The translations under genes were made by a program, and so were the position numbers. The notes under the pieces are model-generated. The model did no database searches. It was given only the letters and a program-made list of their open reading frames with translations, and was not told the origin of the DNA. This document shows, piece after piece, positions 25,651-34,033 of a stretch of 49,103 bases of DNA. The stretch's first letter is position 1. Each line of letters begins with the position of its first letter. The stretch is from Candidatus Thiodiazotropha sp. (ex Epidulcina cf. delphinae) (lineage in GTDB: Bacteria > Pseudomonadota > Gammaproteobacteria > Chromatiales > Chromatiaceae): positions 1 to 49,103 of the forward strand of contig JAHXHS010000039.1 of NCBI GenBank assembly GCA_025656455.1. The letters run 5' to 3'.

Positions 25651-25878
25651 GGTTAACCCGAATGGCGCTTACTTAAGTAAGGTGAATATGCCTGGATCTT
25701 ACTCGTCATTCCAGTAACCGCGTCATTCCGGCGAATGCCGGAGAAGTGGTGCATGGATGCACCGTTTACGGACCTAAGGATGGAATCCAGGGAAATGACG
25801 CCTGTTGGTGATTCTGGATCCCGGCATTCGCCGGGATGACGGTGGTTTTGATCTTAAGTAAGTGCCATTCAGGTTAAC
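25651..25878. repeat. Composite inverted-repeat element
   Basis: The left end GGTTAACCCGAATGGCGC (25651) is the reverse complement, with two mismatches, of the right end ending at 25878. TTACTTAAGTAA and CTTAAGTAAG lie just inside. Within it is a second palindrome, CGTCATTCCGGCGAATGCCGG, paired with CCGGCATTCGCCGGGATGACG, and a GTGCATGGATGCAC module. This is a nested, probably mobile, non-coding unit. Confidence 0.65.
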
Positions 25879-25928
25879 CCGCATTTATCACCAGGCGGAC
25901 TAGCACTCCATAAACAGGACCTTATAAC

Positions 25929-26023
25929 GCAAAGCACGCAGAGAAATGCAATGAACGCAAAGATAACAGATTGAACTATCGACAAGCTTTGCGTCCTTTG
26001 CGTCCTTTGCGTCCTTTGCGTTA
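25929..26023. repeat. AACGCAAAG palindrome with CTTTGCGTC tandem repeats
   Basis: CTTTGCGTC is repeated three times in tandem at 25987-26013, followed by CTTTGCGTTA. The left arm AACGCAAAGCACGC at about 25927 is its inverse. It is related in style to the CTCTCGCAAAG family. Confidence 0.7.
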
Positions 26024-26145
26024 TATTTTTTCAGCATTTTTGGGAAATCCGCGCTGAATTAGATCCATCTGGGATTAAATCATCATCCCTGCGGTGAGGG
26101 GGGACAAAGCAATGTCGCCCCCTCAGGACAGTGTCGCAGTATCGA

Positions 26146-26697
26146 TCAGAAGCGGTGTAGATAGCCGAGATTGATCGACTCGAGCTTGTAGTCGACATCG
26201 TGAATATCGCCATCCGCATAGCGCATCCACTCCAAGGTTATGGCATTGCGCTCATTGCCATAGAGTTCAAGGCCCAAACCAATGGCTAGGGCTGTGTCAT
26301 TCACCCCCGTGAAACCCGGCACATCCCCTGACAACCGTGTGATGCCGCCTAGTGCATAGACCCTGGCCCGGGAATCGAAGAGATAGAGATTGCCTCTGGC
26401 AAAGATACTTGCCATGTAGTCGATCTGATAGTCGTTGCCATTAACCGTATCCCCGGAAAACACACCGAAATGACCCTCGACGGCAAAATATTTGGTAAAT
26501 TCCCGCCCTCCGCGAGCGATCAGCCCCGTACCCCGAAAGTCAGTGCTGGAGTCATCCTCTTTGTACTGGGGCGAGGCAACAATCACACCGAAATAGTTGT
26601 TCCCTTCGATTCCCGAACTCTCCGCAAACACCTCAGCACGTCCAAACGAAGACACGAATAAGAAACCGATGCCAATTGCAATACTCGTAACTCTCAT
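26146..26697 (-). CDS. Small outer-membrane beta-barrel protein
   Basis: 183 residues from an ATG (26697) preceded by GGAGAAAAG; the longer reading from 26739 lacks such a site. A signal peptide (VTSIAIGIGFLFVSSFGRAEV) is followed by alternating amphipathic strands (GVIVASPQYK, GTGLIARGGREFTKYFAVEG, YLFDSRARVYALGGI, AIGLGLELYGNERNAITLEW). The last residue is a phenylalanine (GYLHRF), the usual BAM-recognition end. Its architecture is like OmpA-type porins with about eight strands. Substrate or partner is unknown. It stands alone between repeat regions. Confidence 0.7.
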   Translation of the reverse strand: MRVTSIAIGIGFLFVSSFGRAEVFAESSGIEGNNYFGVIVASPQYKEDDSSTDFRGTGLIARGGREFTKYFAVEGHFGVFSGDTVNGNDYQIDYMASIFARGNLYLFDSRARVYALGGITRLSGDVPGFTGVNDTALAIGLGLELYGNERNAITLEWMRYADGDIHDVDYKLESINLGYLHRF

Positions 26698-26843
26698 TAA
26701 CTTTTCTCCGTAAGTCGTATAGATACTTATTTTTTCCAACTATAGTCTAGCTGCTTGGCAGCACAAGTTCCATCGCCTGGAAACGCATAAACCTGAGAAG
26801 CCGGTCAGACTTCATCCCGCATTTGCCGGACAAATCCGGAAAC

Positions 26844-27404
26844 TCAGACATGCCGCCCCTTGTTGCGGGCCTTGATCGTCCAGATCCACACATAGGCGAC
26901 GCCGCTGACCAAGGTTGTGAATCCGGTGGCCCATGTCAGCGCCAGCAGCAGCGGCGGGGGGAGCGGATAGGGACCCGCGTCGGTCACCACCAACAGCACC
27001 AGCAGGATCTGCAGCAGGGTGTTGAGCTTGCTGATCAGGCTCGGATCGGCATCGACCTCCTCAACGCTGAAATGGTAATAAAGGGCGCCACCCATGATGG
27101 TCAGGTCGCGGAAGATCACCAGAATCACCAACCAGATCGGTATCAGGCCCAGACCGCCCAGCACCAGAAAGGAGCTCATCAGCAAGGCCTTGTCGGCTAA
27201 TGGATCGAGCATGCCCCCCAAGTGACTCTGCCAAGTGAAACGTTTGGCGAGAAAACCGTCCAGCCCATCGGAAAACCCTGCCACCGCGAACAGTATCAGG
27301 GCATATGAAAACTCATGCTCGAACAGCAACCAGACAATCGGGATGGTCAATAGAATACGCAGCACGCTGATCAGATTGGGGATATCCTTGGCTTGCATAT
27401 TCAT
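26844..27404 (-). CDS. CDP-alcohol phosphatidyltransferase (PgsA-like)
   Basis: 186 residues with several membrane helices. The signature D-G-x2-A-K-x8-G-x3-D-x3-D is complete: D49-G50, A53-K54, G63, D67 and D71 in the text FSDGLDGFLAKRF...LDPLADK. These enzymes transfer a phosphatidyl group from CDP-diacylglycerol to an alcohol. Phosphatidylglycerophosphate synthase is the closest guess from length and sequence style, but the acceptor is not determined. It runs convergent to nothing and lies between an OMP gene and a repeat. Confidence 0.8.
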   Translation of the reverse strand: MNMQAKDIPNLISVLRILLTIPIVWLLFEHEFSYALILFAVAGFSDGLDGFLAKRFTWQSHLGGMLDPLADKALLMSSFLVLGGLGLIPIWLVILVIFRDLTIMGGALYYHFSVEEVDADPSLISKLNTLLQILLVLLVVTDAGPYPLPPPLLLALTWATGFTTLVSGVAYVWIWTIKARNKGRHV

Positions 27405-27482
27405 ATCCTGTATCTAACACGATAGCGGGTCAATTCTCGCAACGATTTCCTGGGGTACCTTTACGAAACCGATACACAACCA

Positions 27483-27615
27483 TCCGGAAAGAAAAACTCT
27501 CGCAAAGACGCAAAGCTCGCCAAGGAATAATAAATGCGTCAAAAAGCAATAAGTTATAGCTTTGCGATCTTGGCGTCTTAGCGAGAGTAATAGTCTTGTT
27601 TCTGGACGGACACTA
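27483..27615. repeat. Palindromic repeat, CTCTCGCAAAG family
   Basis: The left arm TCCGGAAAGAAAAACTCTCG and the right arm ending GCGAGAGTAATAGTC, then GTTTCTGGACGGACA, frame an AT-rich core. The same ends are at 33581-33712, where the sequence is nearly identical. Confidence 0.8.
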
Positions 27616-27626
27616 GCTATGTACCA

Positions 27627-28757
27627 TTATCGCAGTCGATAATCGAGGCTTTCACCGACCAGCGGCTCTGGCGGTCCGGTCTCATCCGCAACGACATATT
27701 CATGCGCGGCAACCGGCTCCAGTACGGCGCCAAGCTGAATCCCCCGCTCCAAAGCCTCCCTGCCCCCATGGACCCGCGCCATGAAACTCACCTTTTCCGG
27801 GCTCGCCGAGAGCAGATCCAGCTGCTCGATAATGGCCAGGGAGCGCAGATAATCCTTGACCAGCACATAGTCGGCCAATTGGGAGAGGCCATGGACACGA
27901 ATCCTCAAATCAGTCACTCCCAGACTCACCTGTTGCGGAGCAAACCTCAACGCCAAGGCATCCGCGGCCTGATTCAAACCCTCGCTGGCCAAGGCCGTTT
28001 TGGTGTCGGCAAGGGTCTGCCAACGATTGACCTTGTCCGGTAGATAGAGAAGCCATTCGCCCCGCCAGCTACCGGCCCCCCGTCGTGTCATCCGACCCAC
28101 CAGAATGACATCCGGCAGATAGCGGTCCGAGGCCTTGCGAATATTCTCTTCAAAGCCCCCCCACAGGTCGCTTACCCGAATGGCGTTTCGATCCTCGATA
28201 TCCATCAACGGCCACATAAACGGCAGGCCCCGGGTGTCCGCAACACGATTCAATCGGTGTCTCAGCCGCCGTTCATGCTCAGGTGAAGCCAAACCGCGTC
28301 GGGTCCCCTCTTCAACACCGAGCCAGACGAGAATGGACGGGCGGGTCTCGCCCCACACCGGCACACCGCTCTCCCGCAACAGACGATTCACCGCCCGCTT
28401 ATCGAAACGCACCCAGAGCAACCGGTCCGCCGTTGCCTGCGCGGCATCGGCAGGGGGGGATTCCAGCGATTTGTAGCGGTATTGCTGGACGAAACCGGAG
28501 GCCTTGTTCAACAACCGACCCAGGTCCGGTTGGTTGAGCAGACCCCGGTCACCGCTGACCTTGACCAGCACCTTGGCAAAGGCGTCGCGCAATCCCACCG
28601 CCCTGGCATCCGCACGCTGTCCCAAGACCGGCGCCTCCGCTTCATAGAGGTTGCCTACCGGCTCGGCGAAAGCAGGAATCCAAGCCAGTAGGGCGGCGGC
28701 AAGCCATAGCCACCGCAGACCGAGCAGTAATCGAGAATGGTTCATAAAACGCCACAT
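27627..28757 (-). CDS. DUF2066-containing exported protein
   Basis: 376 residues with an N-terminal signal segment (LGLRWLWLAAALLAWIPAFA). DUF2066 features are visible: YEAEAPVLGQRADARAVGLRDAF near residue 40, LVKVSGDRGLLNQPDLGRLL, and VQQYRYKS. The rest contains VWLGVEEGTRRGL and repeated secondary-structure-like stretches. The function of the family is unknown. The start could be the second Met, four codons in. It sits upstream of purM in the opposite direction, separated by repeats. Confidence 0.75.
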   Translation of the reverse strand: MWRFMNHSRLLLGLRWLWLAAALLAWIPAFAEPVGNLYEAEAPVLGQRADARAVGLRDAFAKVLVKVSGDRGLLNQPDLGRLLNKASGFVQQYRYKSLESPPADAAQATADRLLWVRFDKRAVNRLLRESGVPVWGETRPSILVWLGVEEGTRRGLASPEHERRLRHRLNRVADTRGLPFMWPLMDIEDRNAIRVSDLWGGFEENIRKASDRYLPDVILVGRMTRRGAGSWRGEWLLYLPDKVNRWQTLADTKTALASEGLNQAADALALRFAPQQVSLGVTDLRIRVHGLSQLADYVLVKDYLRSLAIIEQLDLLSASPEKVSFMARVHGGREALERGIQLGAVLEPVAAHEYVVADETGPPEPLVGESLDYRLR

Positions 28758-28824
28758 TACAGCTGAATAGCGGGAAATCTTAACGCGCCTGGGAAAAAGA
28801 TGAAAATACCGCTATCTAGGGTTT

Positions 28825-28943
28825 GTCCAGAAACAACCGTGCTCGTCATTCCGGCGCATGCCGGGATCCAGTAACTTGTTGAATTCTCTGGATCCCGGCA
28901 TGCGCCGGGATGACGTGGCTTTAAAAAATATGCGTTTCTGGAC
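28825..28943. repeat. Nested palindrome, CGTCATTCCGGCG family
   Basis: Inner arms CGTCATTCCGGCGCATGCCG (28844-28871) and CTGGATCCCGGCATGCGCCG (28888-28915) are almost perfect inverses. They sit inside GTCCAGAAAC (28825-28834) and GTTTCTGGAC (28934-28943). It shares the inner arm with the elements at 25718 and 48948. Confidence 0.75.
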
Positions 28944-28984
28944 GGAGACTAGTACTCTTTCAAAGTGATATTGCCGGGTTCAGT

Positions 28985-29141
28985 CGTAGGTCAGGTTGAC
29001 GCGGAGCGGCTACCTGACTCAAGGGGGGTGTCACGTAGCTGCGCAACGTGACCTACGGGTTGCTAAACCCACTTGCTAAACTGCTAAACAGACATCCACT
29101 GGTTGCTAAACTACTAGATGCTAGACAGACATCCACTCAAA
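28985..29141. repeat. Hairpin plus tandem TTGCTAAAC repeats
   Basis: CGTAGGTCAGGTTGACGC (28985-29002) pairs with GCGCAACGTGACCTACG (29041-29057). Just after it are several TTGCTAAAC copies and two CAGACATCCACT copies, in a region that could encode a spurious extension of purM. Confidence 0.6.
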
Positions 29142-29281
29142 ATTACTTGAGATTTGAATGGGTGATGAGATGGACGCTCTACCGGGTGGCTCTGAACCCA
29201 CATCATTTTTCCTCTCGAACGGCGCTTCTTCTGTTAGAATCGAGGTCTGAATTTTCCAGTCTGAAGTCGGAGTGTCTTCCC

Positions 29282-30352
29282 GTGGAGCAAGAGTCCAAAC
29301 CCAGCCATTCCGCCTCACTCAGCTACCGGGACGCCGGGGTGGATATCGACGCAGGCAATGCACTGGTCGAGCGCATCAAACCGATCGTGAAAAAGACCTT
29401 CCGTCCTGGCGTGCTCGCCGGACTCGGTGGTTTCGGCGCCCTGTTCGAGCTTCCTCTGGATCGCTACCGCGAGCCGGTCCTGGTCTCCGGCACCGACGGG
29501 GTCGGCACCAAGCTGAAACTTGCCCTGGAACTCAATCGTCACGACACCATCGGCATCGATCTGGTGGCCATGTGCGCCAACGACATCGTGGTGGCGGGGG
29601 CCGAACCCCTGTTTTTCCTCGACTACTATGCCACTGGCCGGCTGGATGTAGAGGTCGCCACCGATGTGGTGCGCGGCATTGCCAGGGGGTGCGAACTGGC
29701 CGGCGCCGCCCTGACCGGCGGCGAAACGGCGGAGATGCCCGGCATGTACGGCGAAGGTGACTACGACCTGGCCGGATTCTGCGTCGGTATCGCGGAGAAA
29801 CGTCGGCTGATCCTGCCGGAACGGGTACGGGCCGGCGATGCGCTGATCGGCATCGCCTCCTCCGGTCCCCACTCAAACGGTTACTCCCTGGTGCGTAAGA
29901 TCCTCCAGATCAGCGATGCCGACCTGAATCGACCCCTGGGAGAGACCACCCTGGGGGAGGCGTTGCTGGCGCCTACCCGGATCTACGTCAAACCTCTATT
30001 GCAGTTGATGCAACAGGTCGAGATCCACGCCCTGGCCCATATCACCGGTGGCGGATTACCAGAGAACCTACCCCGGGTGCTCCCTGACGGGTGCCAGGCG
30101 AAAATCGACAGTGCCAGCTGGCAACTCTCCCCGCTCTTTACCTGGCTGCAACAGCAGGGGAATGTGGCCAACAACGAGATGCTGCGCACCTTCAACTGTG
30201 GCGTCGGCATGGTGGTCTGCGTGGCGGAGGAGGATGTGCAGCGAACCCTCCAAACCCTCGATAGCGCGGGTGAGACAGCCTGGCGGCTCGGCGCCGTCAA
30301 AACCGCCGGTCCGGGCGACCTGGAGGTGGAAATCACCGGGCCTTTGGCGTGA
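29282..30352 (+). CDS. purM: Phosphoribosylformylglycinamidine cyclo-ligase (AIR synthetase)
   Basis: 356 residues from the GTG at 29282, with GGAG 9 nt upstream. The open frame extends 78 codons further left, but through repeats and an atypical sequence, so the GTG is preferred; it gives the usual family length. SYRDAGVDIDAGNALVERI begins the protein. SGTDGVGTKLKLALEL, GIDLVAMCANDIVVAGAEP, TGGETAEMPGMY and SSGPHSNGYSLVRKI are conserved PurM motifs. It makes AIR in purine synthesis. purN follows with a GTGA overlap. Confidence 0.92.
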   Translation: MEQESKPSHSASLSYRDAGVDIDAGNALVERIKPIVKKTFRPGVLAGLGGFGALFELPLDRYREPVLVSGTDGVGTKLKLALELNRHDTIGIDLVAMCANDIVVAGAEPLFFLDYYATGRLDVEVATDVVRGIARGCELAGAALTGGETAEMPGMYGEGDYDLAGFCVGIAEKRRLILPERVRAGDALIGIASSGPHSNGYSLVRKILQISDADLNRPLGETTLGEALLAPTRIYVKPLLQLMQQVEIHALAHITGGGLPENLPRVLPDGCQAKIDSASWQLSPLFTWLQQQGNVANNEMLRTFNCGVGMVVCVAEEDVQRTLQTLDSAGETAWRLGAVKTAGPGDLEVEITGPLA

Positions 30353-31017
30353 CATCCGCGCATCGGCTTCCTATCGTGGTGCTGATCTCCGGTAGCGGCA
30401 GCAACCTGCAGGCGATAATCGACGGCGCCAAACAGGATCTACCGATCGAGATCAGGGCGGTGATCAGTAACCGGCCCGATGCGTACGGCCTGCAGCGCGC
30501 CCAACAGTCGGGCATCGAAACCGCCGTGCTTAACCATCAGCGCTATCCGGACAGAGAAAGCTATGATCGAGCCTTGATCAGCCTGATCGACGGCTTCTCC
30601 CCAGGATTAGTAGCCCTGGCCGGCTTCATGCGCATCCTCACACCGGCCTTTGTTCGCCACTATGCAGGACGCCTGTTGAACATCCACCCTTCTCTGTTGC
30701 CTAACTATACCGGCCTGCATACACACCAGCGTGTGCTCGATGCCGGAGACCGCCTGCACGGCGCCACGATCCATTTCGTCACTGAAAAACTGGATGGCGG
30801 CCCATCGATCGTACAGGCCCAGGTCGTGGTTGAAGCGGGGGACGATGCCGACGGACTGGCTGCTCGGGTACTGGAGAAAGAGCACCAGATCTATCCCCTG
30901 GCTATCCGCTGGTTTGCGGAAGACCGCCTCGTAATGGATGAGAACGGAGAAGTTTGGCTGGATGACAAAAAGCTCGATCGACCGGTGCTGCTCAGCCCCC
31001 AGGAACCCATTGGCTAG
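30349..31017 (+). CDS. purN: Phosphoribosylglycinamide formyltransferase
   Basis: 222 residues starting at a GTG that overlaps the purM stop (GTGA). The text IVVLISGSGSNLQAIIDG is the substrate loop, and LVALAGFMRILTP, LNIHPSLLPNYTGLHTHQRV and GATIHFVTEKLDGGPSI form the folate and catalytic part (N, H and D residues conserved). It transfers a formyl group to GAR in purine synthesis. The start of the downstream DUF3108 gene overlaps its stop, so all three are probably one transcript. Confidence 0.92.
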   Translation: MTSAHRLPIVVLISGSGSNLQAIIDGAKQDLPIEIRAVISNRPDAYGLQRAQQSGIETAVLNHQRYPDRESYDRALISLIDGFSPGLVALAGFMRILTPAFVRHYAGRLLNIHPSLLPNYTGLHTHQRVLDAGDRLHGATIHFVTEKLDGGPSIVQAQVVVEAGDDADGLAARVLEKEHQIYPLAIRWFAEDRLVMDENGEVWLDDKKLDRPVLLSPQEPIG

Positions 31018-31762
31018 TGTAGCGTCCTATACTACAAACCTCCGATTCCACGGCAGATGGCTATTGGGAATCGGCATCCTCCTCTGCGCCAGTCAATTGC
31101 CCGCAGACCCGGAACTGGTATTGAAACCCTTTTCCGCCGCTTTCAGCGTCAAGCGCAATTTTATCCCCCTGGGCGAACTAGAGCTGAAATTCACCCTGAG
31201 CGACACGGGTGACTATAGCTATCACGCCCACACCATGCCCGGCATGCTGACCGGCCTGTTCAGCGGAGATGAGATCCTCGAAGAGAGCCATGGCCGGCTA
31301 TCTGGGGATGACATCCGGCCGCTCCGCTACCACTACCGGGATGAGGGTGGCGAGGCGGAGAATACAGCATTGGCATTCGACTGGGACGCGCTCGAGGTGC
31401 ATACCAGCAGCGGCGGTATCACCTGGTCCCAACCCATCGCGCCGGGAACCCAGGACAAACTCAGCCAGCAGCTACTGGTCCGGCTCGATCTGGCGCAAGG
31501 CAAGAAGCATATGGCGTATCAGGTGGCCGACGGCGGTAAAATCAAACAATATCGCTTCCAGGTCGAGGGGAAGGACCCCATAGAGACACCCTATGGCCGG
31601 CTGGACTGCCTGCGGGTGAAACGCAGCAAGGCGTCACGGGCGCCGGACTATACCATCTGGTTTGCGCCGGAACTGAACTATCTGCCGGTAAAAATCGAAC
31701 GCCAACGATCCGGCCGCACCTATCGAATGGTCTTGGACGAGCTGAGAGAGGGAAGTGATTGA
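31010..31762 (+). CDS. DUF3108 exported protein
   Basis: About 250 residues, chosen from a TTG at 31010 with AGGAA before it; its first codons overlap the purN stop. An earlier ATG (30938) would overlap purN far more and lacks support. A signal peptide (LLGIGILLCASQLPA) is followed by a DUF3108-like body: FSAAFSVKRNFIPLGELELK, DGGKIKQYRFQVEGKDPIE and late APELNYLPVKIERQR. The family is of unknown function and often follows purN in gammaproteobacteria. Confidence 0.75.
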   Translation: MASVASYTTNLRFHGRWLLGIGILLCASQLPADPELVLKPFSAAFSVKRNFIPLGELELKFTLSDTGDYSYHAHTMPGMLTGLFSGDEILEESHGRLSGDDIRPLRYHYRDEGGEAENTALAFDWDALEVHTSSGGITWSQPIAPGTQDKLSQQLLVRLDLAQGKKHMAYQVADGGKIKQYRFQVEGKDPIETPYGRLDCLRVKRSKASRAPDYTIWFAPELNYLPVKIERQRSGRTYRMVLDELREGSD

Positions 31763-31835
31763 TTTTGAATGTTGAATTGTGAATTTTGAATGGCCGCGAT
31801 CCTGCTTCACCCGCCCCGCTGCTGCCGTGACTGTC

Positions 31836-32348
31836 TCAGCGTAGAAAGAGATTCATCACCTTTTTGAACAAACCTCCCGGCGCGATGGTAATCCTGGCGT
31901 TATCGAGATTGATCTCCTCCAAGGCGTAGCTGGTCACCTCCACGCCTGCCTCACGGTACATTTCGCCGGAAAGTCTGAGATCATCGGCCCAGCGGGAGAG
32001 AAAATCCTCACTGGGAACGATGTAGACAATGCGTTCCACCTCTTCCTGGATAAGCTTTGACGCGCAACGGGGACAGGGCGGGTGGGTGACGTAAACAGTG
32101 CAGCCGGTGAGATCGCGTTTGGCGAAGATCATCGCGTTCTCTTCGGCATGGATGGTCAGATTGAGCTTGCAGTCACGGTCGCCCAGCCGCTCCTGCTTAT
32201 CCTCCACGCCGGCGGCAAACCCGTTGTATCCCAGGGAGACGATGCGGTTACCGTCGGTGATGACGGCCCCGACCTGGGACGAGGGATCCTTGCTCCAGGC
32301 TGAGATATAGGCCGCCAGCCCGAGAAAACGGGTATCCCATTTGGTCAA
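31836..32348 (-). CDS. Deoxycytidylate deaminase-like protein (ComEB type)
   Basis: 170 residues with zinc-site signature HAEENA (H67, E69) and PCPRCASKL (C92, C95), as in dCMP/CMP deaminases. The middle has SQVGAVITDGNRIVSLGYNG. The last 60 residues form an extension with YREAGVEVTSYALEEINLDN. dCMP deaminases supply dUMP. Substrate is inferred from length and similarity only; an RNA- or antibiotic-type deaminase is possible. It lies 1 bp downstream of grxD, on the same strand. Confidence 0.75.
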   Translation of the reverse strand: MTKWDTRFLGLAAYISAWSKDPSSQVGAVITDGNRIVSLGYNGFAAGVEDKQERLGDRDCKLNLTIHAEENAMIFAKRDLTGCTVYVTHPPCPRCASKLIQEEVERIVYIVPSEDFLSRWADDLRLSGEMYREAGVEVTSYALEEINLDNARITIAPGGLFKKVMNLFLR

Positions 32349-32349
32349 A

Positions 32350-32688
32350 TTAGCTGTCTCCAGCCGGCGCGGCCTTGGCAGCCGCCTCTTCCATCATTTT
32401 CTTCAATTCGCCGCTCTGGTGCATCTCCAGGGTGATATCGCAGCCCCCTATCAGTTCGCCATCGATGTAGATCTGTGGAAAGGTCGGCCAGTCGGCATAG
32501 CGCGGCAGATTCTCAAAGATCTCCGGATCGGAAAGCACATTGACATAGGCGAAGGGAGTGCCGCAATCCTGCAAGGCCGCGGCCGCGCGGGAAGAGAAGC
32601 CGCACATGGGGAACTGGGGGGTCCCTTTCATATAGATAACGATCGGATTGCTCTCGACCTGTTCTCGAATTCGATCCAATACATCCAT
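32350..32688 (-). CDS. grxD: Monothiol glutaredoxin GrxD
   Basis: 112 residues with the monothiol active motif CGFS (29-32) in GTPQFPMCGFSSRAA, a YVNVLSDPEIFENLPRYADW stretch, TFPQIYIDGELIGGCDI and a C-terminal helix. GrxD carries Fe-S clusters and works with BolA-like proteins. The ATG at 32688 is directly read from the sequence. The next gene downstream starts 1 bp after its stop. Confidence 0.92.
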   Translation of the reverse strand: MDVLDRIREQVESNPIVIYMKGTPQFPMCGFSSRAAAALQDCGTPFAYVNVLSDPEIFENLPRYADWPTFPQIYIDGELIGGCDITLEMHQSGELKKMMEEAAAKAAPAGDS

Positions 32689-32840
32689 CGTGTATACCTC
32701 TTGGTCGTTTGTCGTGACTATCTTGGGTCCATCCCGAAAAATACAAGCACGATTTAATTGAGGAAATTCTAACCATTTGTCGCACGAGAAAAAACCCGTA
32801 AATTCAAAGCAAACTAAGCTAAAGTTGGATGATTACTTCC

Positions 32841-32874
32841 TTTTGACATAGCATCCCCTTATAAGTTGTCAAAA
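32841..32874. promoter_or_regulatory. Palindrome TTTTGACA-N18-TGTCAAAA
   Basis: TTTTGACA (32841-32848) and TGTCAAAA (32867-32874) are exact inverses with an 18-bp gap, 53 bp upstream of the HD-GYP start. A possible operator, on symmetry only. Confidence 0.3.
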
Positions 32875-32926
32875 CAGCCAGGCCATGACAGCATGATTGC
32901 TTCTTGCCATGCCGTAAAGATAGATC

Positions 32927-33565
32927 GTGACCAAAGATAACGATATTCAAAATTATCAGCGTAGGCTTTCGCTCCTCGAAAGTCATATCGGGTTCAAGTT
33001 GGAGACCTTTCTTCAGCACGCCCTCAAGGCCAGAGACAGTTATACCCAGGAGCACTCCGATCGGGTCGTCGCCCTAGCGGAAGTGATGGGAAATCGTCTC
33101 AATCTGGGAGACCACGATATGGATGTGCTGTCATTGGCGGCCGGCTTCCATGACATCGGCAAGCTCGGCATTCCCGACCATATTCTGCTCAAACCCGACA
33201 ACCTGTCGGGCGAGGAGTATGAGGGCATCAAGAAGCATCCCATCATCGGCGCCAGCATGTTGCGCAGCCTGGGCGACCCGCTGCTCGACGAAGTCGCGGT
33301 TTGCGTCCTGCACCATCATGAACACTGGGACGGCACCGGCTATCCCGACGGCCTCAAAGGCGAGCAGATCCCGATCATTTCGCGCATTATCGCCGTCGTC
33401 GATGCCTTCGACGCCATGACCACTACCCGCAACTACCGCAAGCCTCTCGAAAGGAACACCGCCCTGGAGATGATCAAATCCGAGCGGGAGAAGCAATTTT
33501 GCCCGGATGCGGTGCAAACGCTGCTGGAGGTCTGCCGGGATGGGATGCCTCCCTATCACCGCTGA
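32927..33565 (+). CDS. HD-GYP domain phosphodiesterase
   Basis: 212 residues, mostly one HD-GYP domain: HDIGKLGIPDHILLKP at 75-90 (metal-binding HD 75-76) and HHEHWDGTGYPDG (GYP 138-140), then DAFDAMTTTRNYRKPL. Such domains hydrolyse cyclic di-GMP. No sensory domain precedes it beyond about 35 residues, so it may be a stand-alone enzyme. The GTG start at 32927 is plausible but has a weak upstream purine site. Regulators of twitching and HD-GYP proteins are often linked, but that connection is general knowledge. Confidence 0.85.
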   Translation: MTKDNDIQNYQRRLSLLESHIGFKLETFLQHALKARDSYTQEHSDRVVALAEVMGNRLNLGDHDMDVLSLAAGFHDIGKLGIPDHILLKPDNLSGEEYEGIKKHPIIGASMLRSLGDPLLDEVAVCVLHHHEHWDGTGYPDGLKGEQIPIISRIIAVVDAFDAMTTTRNYRKPLERNTALEMIKSEREKQFCPDAVQTLLEVCRDGMPPYHR

Positions 33566-33580
33566 CCTTAGGTAGCATTC

Positions 33581-33712
33581 GTCCGGAAAGAAAAACTCTC
33601 GCAAAGACGCCAAGATCGCAAAGTTATAACTTATTGTTTTTTATTGTATTTATTTTTCCTTGGCGATCTTGGCGTCTTTGCGAGAGAAATTGTCTTGTTT
33701 CTGGACGGACAC
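33581..33712. repeat. Palindromic repeat, CTCTCGCAAAG family
   Basis: GTCCGGAAAGAAAAACTCTC at 33581 and ...GCGAGAGAAATTGTCTTG with GTTTCTGGACGGACAC at the right end. It is the closest relative of 27483-27615. Arms near the centre are GACGCCAAGATCGCAAAG and CTTGGCGATCTTGGCGTC. Confidence 0.8.
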
Positions 33713-33717
33713 TAACT

Positions 33718-33742
33718 CGGTGCGGCTGGGCCGCACCCTTCG
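33718..33742. repeat. REP-like GTGCGGC hairpin
   Basis: CGGTGCGGCTGGGCCGCACC is a short palindrome. Related copies are at 44055, 44313 and 44421. Confidence 0.5.
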
Positions 33743-33840
33743 TGTCAATTTTGCAGTTCTTTGCGGTGATTGGCGTCCATTGGCGGTCTATTCTTGCGCT
33801 TTCTGTTGCCCACTTGATCGGTGGAAGAGCCATAAAGCCT

Positions 33841-34023
33841 TTACTGCTGTTGCTGTTCCTCGCAATAGGCCTTTGCCTTCATGTTGGCCGCGACCGGATG
33901 CGTCCCTTGCTTGATGAACTCCAGAGTCATCTGCTGGCGACAAGCCTGATAGTCGAACAGCGCCACTTCGATCTGTTCGGAGCATCCGACCGTCAACAAT
34001 AATCCGGCAAGGACACTTCTCAT
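33841..34023 (-). CDS. Small lipoprotein-like protein
   Basis: 60 residues: MRSVLAGLLLTVGCSEQIEV, then a polar body with two further cysteines and a Q-rich end. LLLTVGC is an acceptable lipobox with lipidated Cys14. The ATG at 34023 is chosen over an upstream one that would put an acidic stretch before the hydrophobic part. It lies just 10 bp downstream of the amidotransferase gene, so it is probably co-transcribed. There is no recognisable family. Confidence 0.5.
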   Translation of the reverse strand: MRSVLAGLLLTVGCSEQIEVALFDYQACRQQMTLEFIKQGTHPVAANMKAKAYCEEQQQQ

Positions 34024-34033
34024 TTCCCTATCC

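Noticed and set aside
25929..26023. CTTTGCGTC tandem repeats as a CRISPR array
   Set aside because: Units are 9 bp and contiguous, without spacers, and there are no cas genes.
29048..29281. The upstream extension of purM as a real N-terminal domain
   Set aside because: It is made of tandem repeats, and a GTG with a ribosome-binding site gives the standard length.
32843..32870. TTGACA at 32843 as the -35 box of a promoter for the HD-GYP gene
   Set aside because: TATAAG is only 11 bp downstream, too near for a sigma-70 promoter. The symmetric arms suggest a palindrome instead.
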